DNA of 64,000 nucleotides from Armillaria gallica (taxonomy: Eukaryota; Basidiomycota; Agaricomycetes; Agaricales; Physalacriaceae): assembly GCA_037576215.1 (NCBI GenBank), contig JBANDB010000003.1, positions 6,510,001 to 6,574,000 on the forward strand, in the 5' to 3' direction. The notes below the pieces were generated by a model that had not been told where the DNA came from, did no database searches, and saw nothing but the letters and a program-made list of their open reading frames with translations. Shown here piece by piece: positions 21,454 through 34,300 of the stretch (position 1 is its first letter; every line of letters begins with the position of its first letter). The translations under genes were made by a program, and so were the position numbers.

Positions 21454-22676
21454 AATAAGGATGTACATAGCACGATGAATCTCAAAATCCGTATTGTAGT
21501 CAGTGAAACAAACATAGATTGAAGAAGGGAAGGGCTAACCTATTCAATCAGTTGATCATCGCAGTTCAGGCTGGACCGATACCACCACTGTCCCCGACAG
21601 AAATCATGGGAGTGACCACTGAGGTAATTGCTCCGACCTCCCCGGCTAGGACTTTCACCACGCACCATCCCCAGTATTTGTACCTCCAAATCATTTTTAT
21701 CCACAAGATTAGCACCACGTACGCTAAATCGTGTGTCTCCTCATCGCGTTCTCGTCTTCCGCAACCTGCCTCTGAGGGTCAACGATGAAATCGATATGGT
21801 CATTTATCCCAAGACCCGGGGGGTGATGTAAACGTCATTGGACTATGAATGGACGGCAATGCCCTGGACGGGGAGGCAATCATAGTGGGACGATCTTCAT
21901 CACCTTCATTCCTCGCTTCACTCGTTGAGTTTTCGTAGACTGGCCAGAGCTAATTGAACTGTCGCCGATATTGATAGCTGCAACCAAACCGACAGATCTT
22001 CATACTTTCTGCCGGAACCGTTCAGTAACATCACGTCGTCCTCAAGTCGCGTTGTCGCCCATGCCGGTCACGTCATCCATATCCATGCCGGAATACGTTT
22101 CCTCCGTGCGCCAGCTAAATTACTCATGGCATCACAATTTCACGGTGACACAATGCGATATCGAGCCCGAGGCTGACTCAAACTTTCTCCTGTCGCATTG
22201 CTGCATAAGGTGACCAGAATTACTACATGACATTGTTCCAATTCTAGTATCGTGAAAAGATGAGCTAGGCGTCTAGGCATTGAAAATTACTCACCCGCAA
22301 CAGTCTCGACGAACAACATACGGTGACCCATGGCAAACAAATAACCTAGGTAGCTTACGTCTTCAGCGTTGCAAGCCGCGAACTTGGCGTCTCGCCATCG
22401 CTGAGCTCGATTATTCGACTATACCGTAGGCTTGAGTACCTGCTACTCGAGTATATGCGCCTGTTGAGTGATGAAGGGAGTTCGGCAAATTCCGACGGCT
22501 TTCAAAAATAGACCACTGGAGTCAAAGAATTCGCCCTTGATTTCTGTCTTGACAGTCCATTCGAGTTCCGCGATGCGTTCTGTGGAGGCTGGTCCCTATC
22601 TGGACCATCTTTCCGTGACTTACAATGTCGAAAATGTGACTATTTTGAGTCCGAGCCGCTCCCTCGGACAACCCTC
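21454..22676. other. No supportable gene
   Basis: Several short plus-strand frames exist (21519-21831, 21971-22213), without motif or consistent splicing. The stretch 21720-21830 faintly recalls the end of an HSP20-like frame but is too weak to call. Confidence 0.45.
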
Positions 22677-22765
22677 GGAAAGTTCGAGAACTTTCTTCGA
22701 CCTGTATTTCGGTGGAGTCATCACCTGCAACAGAAGGTTCGAGTAATGTTCGAGGAGTATAAAAG
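22677..22765 (+). promoter_or_regulatory. Heat-shock elements and TATA box of HSP20 gene 2
   Basis: The sequence GGAAAGTTCGAGAACTTTCT at 22677-22696 is four alternating nGAAn/nTTCn units, a near-ideal heat-shock element. A second, looser element (GAAGGTTCGAG..TGTTCG) lies at 22733-22752, and TATAAAA begins at 22758. The start codon is at 22805. Heat-shock factor control is the expected mode. Confidence 0.85.
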
Positions 22766-22804
22766 ACCCTCACTCGTCGATACCTCCCCATCATCCAAAC
22801 GACA

Positions 22805-23359
22805 ATGTCTGTCTACTACTACGAGCCCTTCTACAACTTCGATCGTCTCTTTGATGCGATCACTCGTCCCGCCAGCCAACAATTACAGGCGGCGCATGAC
22901 TCGGACAACACTGCTATGAAGGCATTGAAACCAAGGTATGTGCTTCGTCATTGATTCGGCGATGACAGGGTTTTAACGTGTATTTCTTTACAGAATGGAC
23001 CTCCACGAAGACGCGGCCAAGAACACCGTCACCGCGACGTTCGAGCTGCCAGGTCTCAAGAAAGAGGACGTGGAGATCGGCGTGCACGACGGCCGCCTGA
23101 CTGTGTCCGGGGAGAGTAAAATCTCGTCGGAGCACGAGGGGAATGGCTATGCCGTTCGCGAGCGCAAGTTCGGCAAGTTCTCTAGGACGTTGAGGCTTCC
23201 TCAGGGAGTCAAGGTAAGAGGAATTTTCTCGAGGAGTATGAGGTACTGATGCATCTGCAGGAGGAAGAGATAAAGGCCTCTCTTGACAATGGCCTGTTAA
23301 CGGTGACGTTCCCCAAGGCGTCTCCGGAGACGGCGCCAAAGAAGATCGCAATTGCATGA
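22805..23359 (+). CDS. Small heat-shock protein (HSP20)
   Basis: The exons are 22805-22935, 22994-23213 and 23261-23359; the introns are 58 and 47 bp, and the product has 149 residues. The N-terminus YYYEPFYNFDRLFD is the usual short aromatic arm. The alpha-crystallin domain runs from about residue 45 (MDLHED) to FELPGLKKEDV and SRTLRLPQGVK, ending with NGLLTVTFP. The final residues PKKIAIA fit the C-terminal I-x-I/V anchoring motif. Such proteins form oligomers that hold unfolding proteins for HSP70/HSP104. Strong heat-shock elements lie upstream. Close relatives are at 47122 and 48210. Confidence 0.96.
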
Positions 23360-26300
23360 ACTTTATATGCCATTTCATAGTGTATTACAACATGAACGGA
23401 AAACTGTATCTTGTTAGTTAAAACGATAGGAACGAGAATGTAACACACATATGTACTTGAATCCCTTTAGCTCTCAGTGAGACGGCCCTAGAAGATGCCC
23501 TTGGCACAATAAACGGATGGAGAGATTAGTCTACTAGCAGACTGTAGAAGAAGGGATCAACAGATAATAAAGCGTACGCAAAGAATCTTCATGGATCAAG
23601 TACTCATCGACACAGCTACAAAATGCGACCTTCTGGAGTTATGATGCAGGACAATAAGTTACCCGATGGCTTGGGTCGAGTCGTGAGCGCAATGCGTGAA
23701 GAGACCTTCGACTCATGTCGGATAGGTAAATACTGTATATCCGTAATGACCATTGATGAATGTGCGCGAATCGGGAGCACTTTCAACGGTTCCTGCATTA
23801 GAATATAAGCAACAAAGAATCGGACGGGGTAGACAGCTTTAGGATAGACATTACTGGGTGACGACGGGTGCCTAGGAAATTTCTGACTTTCTGGTGCTTA
23901 GTGTGATAAGGGCGATCGTTCCCAGTTCGTTGGTTTTCTTCCAAGAGTAACCCCCAAACCCGCGTGCATTCAGTGCCGGTTCAGTGCCGATCAGGATGAC
24001 AGGCTGCTCCCATGATGATTCAACAGCCGACTGGGTCTGAATCACTTTCTAGTGGGGTATTAACCTCGTCGGCATCACCAGATGACTCGAAGGAGCACTA
24101 GTACAAAGACTGCCGCCGGAAGGAAAGCGACGAACTCCTGTCTCTCCGGCCTTAGTCTAGTCATCGCTTGAGGAAGGAGGTCGAACTCGACTGCTTTGTA
24201 CGCCTTTAATGATTATTGATGTCAAGATAGGTGTGACATGCCTTCCAACCTTCACTGTCAATCGCTGTGTTGATGAATGCAATGAAGGTTTGTGTTTCGT
24301 TTGAGTCTAGTGAGCAAAAGTCAGACAGCGGCTAGGGAATTGTGCGGCGCGCGTATAAGACTTCAGTGAAGTGACCCGAAATATCGACCAACACCTGCAG
24401 CGGTGAGCGACGGTATGACCGAGCGGGGCCGACACGTCACGGCGTGTTCAGTATTCGTGTTTCAGGTAATATGATTAAGTCAACGGCGTACTTTTTACAG
24501 CTGTTTGCATACAGCTTGGCAGTCCGGTGCATTTTTGCGGATGATGAAATTGAAAGGCCGCTCGAACTTCATCATAAACAGGGTTTTCGGGACTTTGAGC
24601 GCAAAAAGGGTCTCTGAGGTCGCCGAAATAGCCATAAACCATGGTTTATGATGAGATCAGAATCTCTCCCTTCTCTCGCGCAAAATAGGCACAACTGTCG
24701 AGCTGCATGCAAACGGCTGTAAAACCACCTTCCTCCCTCCCAATGTTTTCTGATCGGGAACAGGACGCAAGGGTATTCGGACCATATACAATGTGGAAAC
24801 AGTGAACAATACAACTGCCGGAAAGACGTTAGTCTGTGTCTGTGTCCTCCACCTTAGTGGCGGGGGGGGGATGTGAAGGCCGACGTCATGGGGCCTGCAC
24901 GGTGCACGTTAGTACGATTTTGCGTGACAAGGTCCCTCTTGTGGCATACTATGTTGGATAGTATGTACGGATGCTGTATACAATTGAAAGGTCCGAATAA
25001 GGAATCGGGTCCTATGGAGAGTCGCCGCTCAGGGTAGAACCAAATATTAGCGAACCAGCCTACTTATGGTCCACAGATCGTTCCGTTGACTATTGAAGGC
25101 GGAGAAGGAACAATGAGCGCGAAATTACCAATAGTTAGGCTAGTATTAATGCTTGGTCTAAGACTACGCCAAGCGATCGTCTTCATATCCAGGACCAGCT
25201 CAAGTCTGCAATACGATATCAAGGATCAAGTGATCAAGCTAAGGACGATGCTGTCAACGACATGAAGCCACTAGATGATGTAGAAGAGAGACCGGAAGAG
25301 ACCTGTAGTACAACACCAGGTGATATCTGCACCCCAAAATGCTGCAAAGGCCCCGAGAGTGTACTCAGATCCCACTGTCAGCGGTATACCCGATCTCAGT
25401 AGTTTGGCTTTCAGGCGACTTCTCCAACAGGTTATGGCCTTGCGCCAGGTCGCTTGCTAGCCGGAGGCTATGGATGTTGTTATGCGCGAGACCTCACGGC
25501 TGAGGGAGGATCTCGAGCATTCGACGGAGGGAGAAAACAAAGACCAGTTACAGAGCTGAAGAGACGAATCGCGGAACTGAAGGCGTGAATTGAAGCCCAC
25601 CACCGGAGAATCGCAGAGCTGAAGAGACAGGTCAGCGAATGTGCCGTGAGTATATTACATCTTCTCACTATACGCACACTTTGTCCGATACCTTGTCTTT
25701 TGGGGAGATACTAATGCCATGGATGATATCCGTATTTGACATGTGATAGATTTTGCCCAAGCGTGACTCGCGCTCTCTGCTGACCTGATCAGTCCTCCTC
25801 TAAGGGTCTACCGGGATCATCTTGGACGGACCAGCGATGAGGACCGACTAACTGCAGCGCGGCATCTCCTCGCCAAGTACGACGATGACGAGAGTAGCAA
25901 TTTGCTGGAGGGGACACTCCACCATTTAATCGTCCATTTGAAGACGTAGTCTAGAGCTTGCTCCCGAGCACCGCAACAATGCAACGTCAATGCCTCGTCA
26001 TGGCACCAGGCTACGTCAAACGTTACATTAGCCAAGAAATTGTGAGGAGGGGATATCTCACTATGGCTTGGCATGTACGCTCCACGTTTGGAGTCCAATC
26101 CCATAGCGAAACAACGGGGATACTGAAAAATGAGCACAGCATAGTATAGATACACAATCACTCTGCGATAGCTTACCATCGCTGGACGCAAGTCTTTTGA
26201 AAAACTTGGATGCGTAGAGGAGAGCGTACGCCGATAAATCTCACCAAGATCAGACGTTGAAATATGAAGCGTCAAGTGAAATTTATGAGATCCAAAGAAC

Positions 26301-26835
26301 AGGCTGCGACGTTGCAATGTCGCTTTGAGCTTTATTGCACGAGAGGCAAGTTTAACCTATATTGAAAAGTGACACCAGTCAGACCTGTGAATATGTTGTC
26401 CGTCCTGACAGAAAATGACGGCTTCATAACAATTGCTGGAGCTAATTTGTTTAAAAGATGGCGCCAACAGCTTGTAAGAGTTTGCACTGAACACTCAATA
26501 TAATTGCAGATACAGGCTTAGCCAAAGACAGGAATCGGTAGCGAGTGCCTTGCTCTTGGGGAAAAAAACCCAGTTCAAGATAAACAATATCGTCGACGGC
26601 AATAAACTTGAATTGAGAGAGTCCGAAGAATGTACAGCATTAGGGACATGAACACAATGCTGAGAGCACAAAGGATAAGTAATCGTACAGTATCTATTAT
26701 TGCTGTCTCTCGCTTACCGTCAGTATGTTCGTCGTTCTGTGAGATGATAAAGGATGACGAGCCATTTCGAGGTCGTCGCGATCGTCGTCGTGGAAGAGAG
26801 AGGTGAGCGTGAGAAACTATTCTCTCGTCCTTACC
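23360..26835. other. Gene-poor region
   Basis: Over this 3.5 kb I find no gene with supportable exons, apart from the decayed coiled-coil remnant described separately at 25480-25650. Frames on the minus strand at 25817-26317 and 26575-26901 lack motifs. The GET4 promoter must lie near the right end. Confidence 0.5.
25480..25650 (+). pseudogene. Remnant of a coiled-coil coding region
   Basis: One plus-strand frame reads ELKRRIAELKA, then a TGA stop at about 25586, then IEAHHRRIAELKRQVSECA followed by GTGAGT, a plausible 5' splice site. The heptad-like leucine spacing and the repeated RRIAELK motif indicate a former coiled coil. The in-frame stop and the lack of neighbouring exons argue that it is dead. 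Confidence 0.4.
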
Positions 26836-28417
26836 ATGTCCTCCACCAAGGCCCTCAACGCGATTCTTCCTCAAATAGCGAGCTCGCCGTACGAGGCGCA
26901 CCAGAAAGCTCGTACATTTGCTTCTAGATACGCAAAATCAGGCCAATACGACACCGCCATCGATGTGCTGTTCCAGAGTGCCAGGGAATTGCTCAAGACA
27001 GGGCAGGCCGGTTCCGGTACTGACCTTGCCGTATTCATGCTCGATGTCTACGAAACGAAGGGAGAGACAGTCAACGATGACAGCAGAGGTGCGCAGTGTC
27101 ATGGTACTCGTTGTCCTGACCGCTGATTCGAACGGCACAGACAGATTAACGCAACTCATCGCATTGACTGGTTCGTCGGGATCATGGCGGAAGACCATTA
27201 TCGACAAATCCATAGCGTTCGTAACGGTTCCCTTACTGCTCGCCATCGTTCTTACCAGTGAAATACATACAGCTGGTCCGCAAAGAATGGTCCATGTCCA
27301 GCCGGTGATCAGGATCTGCATCACTACGTAGGGGAGCTGCTATTCAAAGGTAACGACCCTTGATGTTACCGCGGTGCGCTCTATCCTGAATTATCGTACT
27401 AGATGGCGTTCTGGACCAGGCCGAACCTCATTTCCTCGCTTCCGGCAAAAGAGACAGCGCCAGGCTACTTGCGGACATGTTCATTCAATGGTTATCTCAA
27501 GGTGGTCCCCCTGGCCCTTTTGCGATACGGGGTGTAGTTCCGTATGCATGTGTTTCATGTGTACTTGCATCTCCCGACTGATTGTTGCCGTGTGTACAGA
27601 TATCTCCAGAACGGCAACATACTCGCCGCACGGACTTTTATTACACATTTTGTGTCACAGCTTCCGCAGACGGCACAAAAGACGTCCAAACGCGTTGACG
27701 ATACCAACGATGTGGTACTGACGGCAGATCCCTATGTAAACTTCGCTCAACTCGCCGTCGTGACGTGCCAACGTGCTCAGGGAGAGCGGAACAAGGTCAT
27801 GCGTGAGAGTTGGGTCAGATTATGCGGGACTTATCAGAGCAAAGGGGGATTACTCGCCCAACCTGAAGTTCGAAAGGTGAGCCCTACCCTGCACCCCCCC
27901 TGATCACATCGGAAAAGCGCTTTGGCCGAGCTTGAATTTGAGCCAAAGTGCTTGATCTTCGGTCGCATTCTCGCAGCAAGGAGGCTGGAAATTCTTGGAC
28001 TGCTGGAACGGAATGCTCTTTGCCAGGGAATTTGTTTAGTGGGTGCAGAAGTTCCATGTCCTCCCTGTTGAATGTGGCCGGGAATCCCGTGCTGCGGCCA
28101 AGTCGAGCCTGAATTAATCTTTTCCTGATATGAATATGTCACTATGAAAGCAGCGCTCTATAAAGGTGCAATGCTCTGATAAAGGAAGAAAGGGGTTCTT
28201 CGTCAGGTGGAGAATTGTCGGGTTCCTTTACTCATTTCATCCTCAGGCGCTGAATGAACTCGCGACACTATATTTTGCCATCCCCCCTCCACGGAATCAG
28301 GCCGCAAATCCATTTGGTGACATGATGTCGTCTTTGTTTGGAGGATCGTCACCGGCATCAACATCATCGGCAAGACGGGTGCTGGCCCCAAAGTCTACTT
28401 CGGACAATCTGGATTAG
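26836..28417 (+). CDS. GET4: GET4, tail-anchored protein insertion factor
   Basis: The exons are 26836-27088, 27141-27216, 27273-27349, 27403-27541, 27600-27876 and 28247-28417, encoding 330 residues. The protein matches the Get4/TRC35 (DUF410) family along its length: an N-terminal helical repeat with ARTFASRYAKSGQYDTAIDVL, DLAVFMLDVYETKGE, the central GDQDLHHYVGELLF and DQAEPHFLASGKRDSARLLADM segments, and a C-terminal ALNELATLYF. Get4 pairs with Get5 and hands tail-anchored proteins from Sgt2 to Get3 in the cytosol for insertion into the ER membrane. The last intron (27877-28246) is 370 bp, far longer than the 50-58 bp of the other four. The C-terminus is a low-complexity Ser/Pro tail. Confidence 0.93.
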
Positions 28418-29066
28418 GTCGATGCTACAAGGTATTGATAATTCGCTACCAAGTGCACTTGATTCCTAGTCTATCACCCAGACTCATTTAGTCCCTAGAG
28501 GTCATTCTGTTTGGGGGCATAAATCGAATTTTACTGTTCAAAAGCTTATTATTTTATTCTCGGATCGACATAGACAAAATTGTTTCCCCCGTTCTTACTG
28601 TCCGACTTTTACATTCGAAGCAGGGACCTCAGTGTCTCGATGACTGGCTTTTGAATGGGTGTATGCTTGCACGCATGTGGATGCGTACCAAAGAACAGCT
28701 CTATTGACAGTTCCCTGAGCGTCAAGTGCCAGAACTACCATGGTCCATGGCATTATGCTTCCACTTTAAAGGAGGGGTCGCAGTAGTTGAAGTTCTCGTC
28801 ATCGTCTCCGATGTATACCGCCGAGAACGGACGATAGGGAATCTGAAGGGTGTGTACATACATCAATTGCATTTGTATTATTCCCGCTGCAGCCGGCAGC
28901 AGTAAGATCAGAAAACATAATTTATTATAGATCTGACGTCCGGCAGATTGCCGTCTGTCAGGATGTTGGCAGGTTTATTCCTGCTTAATTGTGCTTTACT
29001 TCCCCGCACCAACCATCACGACTCTGATTCACACTTGAACCTGCTCTGGTGCGGCTCGTTAACGCT
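28418..29066. other. Intergenic, nothing recognised
   Basis: No gene, RNA or repeat is recognised between GET4 and the DUF6533 gene. Confidence 0.5.
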
Positions 29067-30659
29067 ATGGACTCGGACTCGACAAGGGACCTCTTCAATC
29101 TAAGCGTGTGCAGAGTACGTGTTTCTCAACTACGAAGGGGTGGTTGTCCGTGCTTAATAATCCCTAGTATGCCTATGGTTAGCGCATCGAATCGTGCATT
29201 TTTCTCGGGGACTGCTCTCATCATCCATCGTTTCGGCAGTGGCTGGTCTCACAATATCACTATGGGACCTGTGCGTTACCGTGGACTCTGAGGTAACGCA
29301 CGTATGGTGTCGGAGGTGGTCGTTAGGGAAAGTGTTATTTCTTGTGGTAAGTGTTTATTACTTCCTGCTGATTCGTGTCTCAGCAAGTGAAGTAGAATCG
29401 TTATATACCACCGGGGATTATTGCTCTAGAATTCTATTGTACGCTAACGTTACCAGGAACACGATCGCTGCTCACTTACTTTTAATAAGACGCTGCAAAC
29501 CACGCACCTGATAATGCTAGAGTACGTGTTTTATTTTTCTAAAGCATCAGACACTTACAGTCGCGCAGTTGTAATGTCTAGTCGATACTTTGGCTCACAG
29601 ATTCTGACTTAAATCAGTTGCAGAGCCTTCTTCGTGTTATCAAACGCTATTAACATAATCCTTGTCGCTGTTACCCAAGGTATCAGACTCGTCGCTTGAA
29701 AATGATCTGACCTCATACCTTTCTAGTGATTCTCGCGCTCCGCACCTATGCTTTATACCTCACCAATTTCTGGTTGTATTGCTTGGGATGTCTCATTGTC
29801 TTTCCCACCCTCGCAGCACTTTTTATGATGCTTTGGGTCTATGGCAAATACATCATAGGTAAGGCGGTGCGCATGACAAAACTTCCAATCGATCGAACTC
29901 TAGGCCATCGTTTTCTAGTAGGGTCTACTGCGGAATACCCTCCGCAATGGGTCGGCTGTGTGAATACTATCCTGTGCACTTCTCCCGTATGCAAGAAAAC
30001 TTGGGTGTTTCTCGACTGCTACTTCATCGGGTTCGATACCGGTATGCATACCCCGACTCGTCTTATTGTTCTCAACTCATAAACTCCATGTAGTTATTTT
30101 TCTCCTTACGCTCTGGAAGTATTACACGGCTTACCGTGAAAAGGTTCCTACCCACGACGCTGATCTCAATACAGTTCTTGCAGATTACGAGACGTCTTTC
30201 TTGAGTGTGTTATTTCAGGATGGTTTGTGGCTTGATTGATCCTCGTCCCATCGAATCGTTAAAATATCTCATCATTTACCTCCCAGGCTTTTTGTTCTAT
30301 GCAGGTCTGTTTTACTTTCCGATAATCCCTGACTTTTGCTGATATCGTTTTTGTCGCCAGCTATGTTTGGTGCGTTTTGAAACACAAATCCTCGGAAAGA
30401 TCTCTGTCAATAATGATGGTAACTTAGCACTTGCGCTAGGTAACATACTTGTTACGCTTCTTGGACCATGGAGTCTTACCGCCCTTTTCGTTGGGTAAGC
30501 CTATCATCCGCCCATCAACGCCACTGCCATATCGCTTACGCTTCCGTAATCCAGCCCGATCCATGCCCTTCGGTCTGCGCTCTGTTCGAGGCAAGTTGTT
30601 CTCTAGTCCGGTTTCAATATGTACTGACCTTGCAGTTCCAGACTATTCTTACATCTTAG
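29067..30659 (+). CDS. DUF6533 multi-pass membrane protein
   Basis: The fit is to the basidiomycete DUF6533 family: a first helix with LTISLWDLCVTVDSEVTHVW, then the KVLFLV/NRYIPPG motif, LALRTYALY, several further hydrophobic helices, and an intracellular end with DGFLFYA and NILVTLLGP. Exons read with consistent phase are 29067-29105, 29168-29177, 29240-29346, 29396-29438, 29490-29521, (unresolved) to 29679, 29727-29858, 29904-30041, 30094-30222, 30287-30304, 30361-30369, 30428-30494, 30555-30594 and 30636-30659. Three exons are only 9-18 nt long. The junction between 29522 and about 29625 does not join in frame with the splice sites I can see, so the gene may carry a frameshift there. Function is unknown in the family; location is presumably the plasma or an internal membrane. 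Confidence 0.7.
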
Positions 30660-31310
30660 GGGACAACAAAAACCCCGCCCGGTACCGTCACTACCAGGCT
30701 CCTCGATGATACGTACCATGTCCATCGAACTCATTACCTTTTCGCGTAAAACCGGAGCTCGCCTAATACGGCCGAAATAGACTGTTGAATTATGTGATGG
30801 CCGCTGAAAGTCGAGAGTAACCGCTATCAAGGGGAAAGGGCACTACCCAGAGATGAGGCTCACATCGGCGGGGATGTCGGATCCATGTCGCTGGCGCTGT
30901 GAACGTGTGCTTTTACTTCGAATAAAACGGGAGCAGCAGGCCAGACGCCGACTCACGATTGCGAGATATTCAAGTAGCAAATCCATGTCTTTGCACACAA
31001 TATCGAAAACCATATAAAATGTGAGTTCGGCGGTCATGAAGCACCGCCGTTCCACGGTCAGGGAAGAAGGCACGGTGTCCAAACAATACATTCTTCCGCT
31101 TCGTCTTCAGCCGCATTATACATTCGTGCTACTTCGCCATGCTCGACATCTCTTATCAGAATATAACCAGGATTTGTATATAATGCCAAAAGGACAGATT
31201 GGTCCCTTCGCTAATAGGAGTGTTTTAAATTTCGTATCTGGTTCGTGAATGTAATGATACAACATCAAAGGGGCCCAAGCCCAGAAAGAAAGCATAGGAC
31301 CCAATTTTAG
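30660..31310. other. Convergent intergenic region
   Basis: The interval separates the converging ends of the DUF6533 gene and the minus-strand membrane protein gene. No feature is recognised. Confidence 0.5.
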
Positions 31311-34300
31311 CTACGAGTACATCGCAAGAGGACGCGTCTCATCATGCACATGCATTGATGTATTCACCATCCCAGCCTCTCGCAAATTATCCGTCGACGG
31401 TTCATCAACATCCGATATTATCCTTTGCAAGTCCGGTCTTGTGCGCATGAGCCATAGTATCTGTAAAACTCCAATAGTGTCGATACCCGAGTCGCCTACG
31501 ATGGGGGTGCCAGTCAACCGGAATATAAGGAGAAGGAGTCCTATAGACGCGCCGAGACCAACGAGAAGGGGTAATAGATTGATCTAGAGAAGAGTGTATA
31601 AGCCGTGTGTTCAATGATGGCAGTTGAGGCCTGACATTTAGCCTCGTTGCAGTATACGGGTAGGTAATGGTTGCGTTCCCTGACATTGCATTCACCGCGA
31701 AGTTGTTGACGTTCGCTATGTTATACGGATCATCGTCCTTTAATCCGCCAGCTTTGGCATACAGCGCTAAGAGCAGGTCAGCCTGAAGTAATGGTATGAC
31801 CGACACCAAAAATCTCACCTGCCCAATAGGACGCTGCCGTCGCACTTGAAATTGAATTCTCCAAGTCGTGCAGCGCAATTTGGGGTGCTGGTCTGACCGG
31901 GCTGTCCAGCAGCGTAGAATGAAGCCCGAGGTCCTCCATAACAAATCTTTACAAAGACCATGCGTAAGTGAGAAAGCCTCGTGGGACGAATGGACACGAA
32001 CTGTTCAACAACTGTCAAAGGGTTACATAACTCGGGGTTTGACCAAGGGAACCCTGGACAGTCGTCCGTGGAGGGGAAACGGCTGATTGCAGCTTGATCG
32101 AAGAGATTCCACCACTGTAAGAGAAGGTTATGAGCCGGTGTGACATGTAAACCAGGATACTTCCACCTACCACGTCAAGGAAAACATTAGACATGTCATA
32201 ATACGAAAGGGACCCAAATCCTGAACTGCTACTGTCTGAACTTGACGCGGTCGTGGTAGGGGTACCACTTGATGGGTCAGAGTTTTGCGGCAATGGCGGG
32301 GTTGCAACAAATGAGTTTGTCGTTGTTGGTGACTGCTGAGCACTACCAGGCTGAGAGTTGGGAATGGGACTAGACTGAACGGCTGGAGTATTTCCATTGA
32401 TCGGTGTCAGTGTCCCGCTTTGTTGACTAAGGATAGTGACTGCGCCGTTGTCCCCTTGCGTAGACTGTCCTTGAGGAGCCGGCTGTGGTGTATTTGACTG
32501 CGGCGGCGCTGGAGAGGGATCGGGATTCTGTGGTGCTGGAGCTGAAGCGACCGGTGCCGAAGAAGGATTCGGGTTCTGAGGTTCTGAAGTTGGAGTTACC
32601 TGCGCCGGGGAAGGATCCGGGTTCTGGGGAGCGGGTGCAACGGTCGGCGGTGCTGGGACGGGAGTAGGACTCTGAGGCTCCGTTGAGGCGACAACAGGTG
32701 CTGGCACCGGAGTAGGACTCTGTAGCTCTGGGGAGGGTAATGGTGTTGGGGTCACAGGCGCCGGGGAAGGATCCGGATTCTGGGGAGCGGGACCTGAAGG
32801 TGCAATGGTCGGCGGTGCAGGTACGGGGGTTGGACTCTGCGGCTCCGCGGTCGGTGGTGCTGGAACAGGAGTAGGACTCTGCGGCTCTGTTGAGGCCACA
32901 GCGGGTGTTGGAGATGCACCCTGCGGCTCTGGCGGGGGAGCTTGTCCCCCGCCACCTGCCGGAGCGGGCTCAGGTGTGTTGCCCTGTGCAGGCGCAGGTG
33001 TCGGGTCAGGGTCTTGAGGGGCCGGGGCGGACGTGGGATTCGCGGCTGGTGTATCCGTAGCCTGCCGTTCGCGAAGCGCTGCGTCAGCTTTCGCCGTTTC
33101 TTCGCCTCCGCCGAATATGGTCGTAGTGCCCTTCGGCGAGGAGGAAACGGTAGCATTGGCAGGGATCGTTTCAGGGTCCCATTTCGCCCAAGTGGATGTC
33201 GTTTTGTGGCCAGATGGGTATATCCGTTTGAGGAGGTGTGACTGTGCATCAACCACGGCGCTCTGATTGATTTGGGTAACGGTGCAGCCGATAATTTGCA
33301 TCGTGTAGACGGTTGTTTCATTGAAGTAGCTAACATTTTCTGATCAAATATAAATGAGATAGGACGGCTGAGAAACCGGGCAAAGTACCTCGCGAGGCAT
33401 TCATATTTGGTCCGGGTCGCATAGGTGGGTTGAGGGTTATAGGGTTACCAATGGAGCCATTGGAATCAGTAATGTTCGCTGACGTATAGAAAAGAACGTG
33501 ACGCCACTGCACACGAATAGTCAGTACTTGCCCGTGGGTTGATAGAAAGGGATACTTGCAGGATCCTGAAAATTATAGGTGTAAAAATTCAGCCACTTGA
33601 ATGTATTGGGCGCTAAAAATGCGGGAATGAGTTTTGTCTCTGTCTCGCATAAGCACTCACCAAGGACACCGATGGTCTGAACATGTTCATCGTAAATCGT
33701 GTCGACTGTCCAATTGCTAGTATTGCTGATCGGCGTCACCAACGCACCGTCGACATAGCCGCAAGTGACGTTGAACGACAATGCGTTGACGAAGACGTCT
33801 CCTTCTCCGTTGTTTTTCTCAAGCACATCGTACAGTGTCCCGTTCTCCAGACCAATCTTCGATATGCGATCACTATGTGACAGATATGGAATGACGGGGG
33901 TGGAATCCAGCCAGAAACTCGATGGGTTGGAGGACCCACTGATAGACGTGATTAAAATGGATCAATGATAAAGAGGTGTCACATACAGGTTATTAATCGA
34001 GATGTTGGGTGGGCCAAGCGTCGTCGATATTGTCGCCTGACGGCTCGAATTGAATGGCTGAACGCTGAATATCGCGGGTGTCGTTATATGCAGTACAGCA
34101 GCAAAGACAAAATACGCTGCTACCAAAAGGGCACCAGAAATACTCGCCGCGACGGTCGTCTGGCGCCATAGAGACAGTAATGCTGCTCCCAATCCTGTCC
34201 ATGCAGACATATTGTCGTGGGTAGCAGTTAATGTCTGCCTGGCATGCAGATTCCTGCGAGTAGCTAGTTGTTGACTAAGAAAGATCATCGTTGCCAGATA

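Noticed and set aside
21519..21831. Possible fifth HSP20 remnant
   Set aside because: Only a few residues resemble the family; the frame and intron pattern do not fit.
32752..33336. Second long minus-strand frame rich in Arg and Pro
   Set aside because: It is the +1 shadow of the proline-repeat exon; splicing and family pattern support the other frame.
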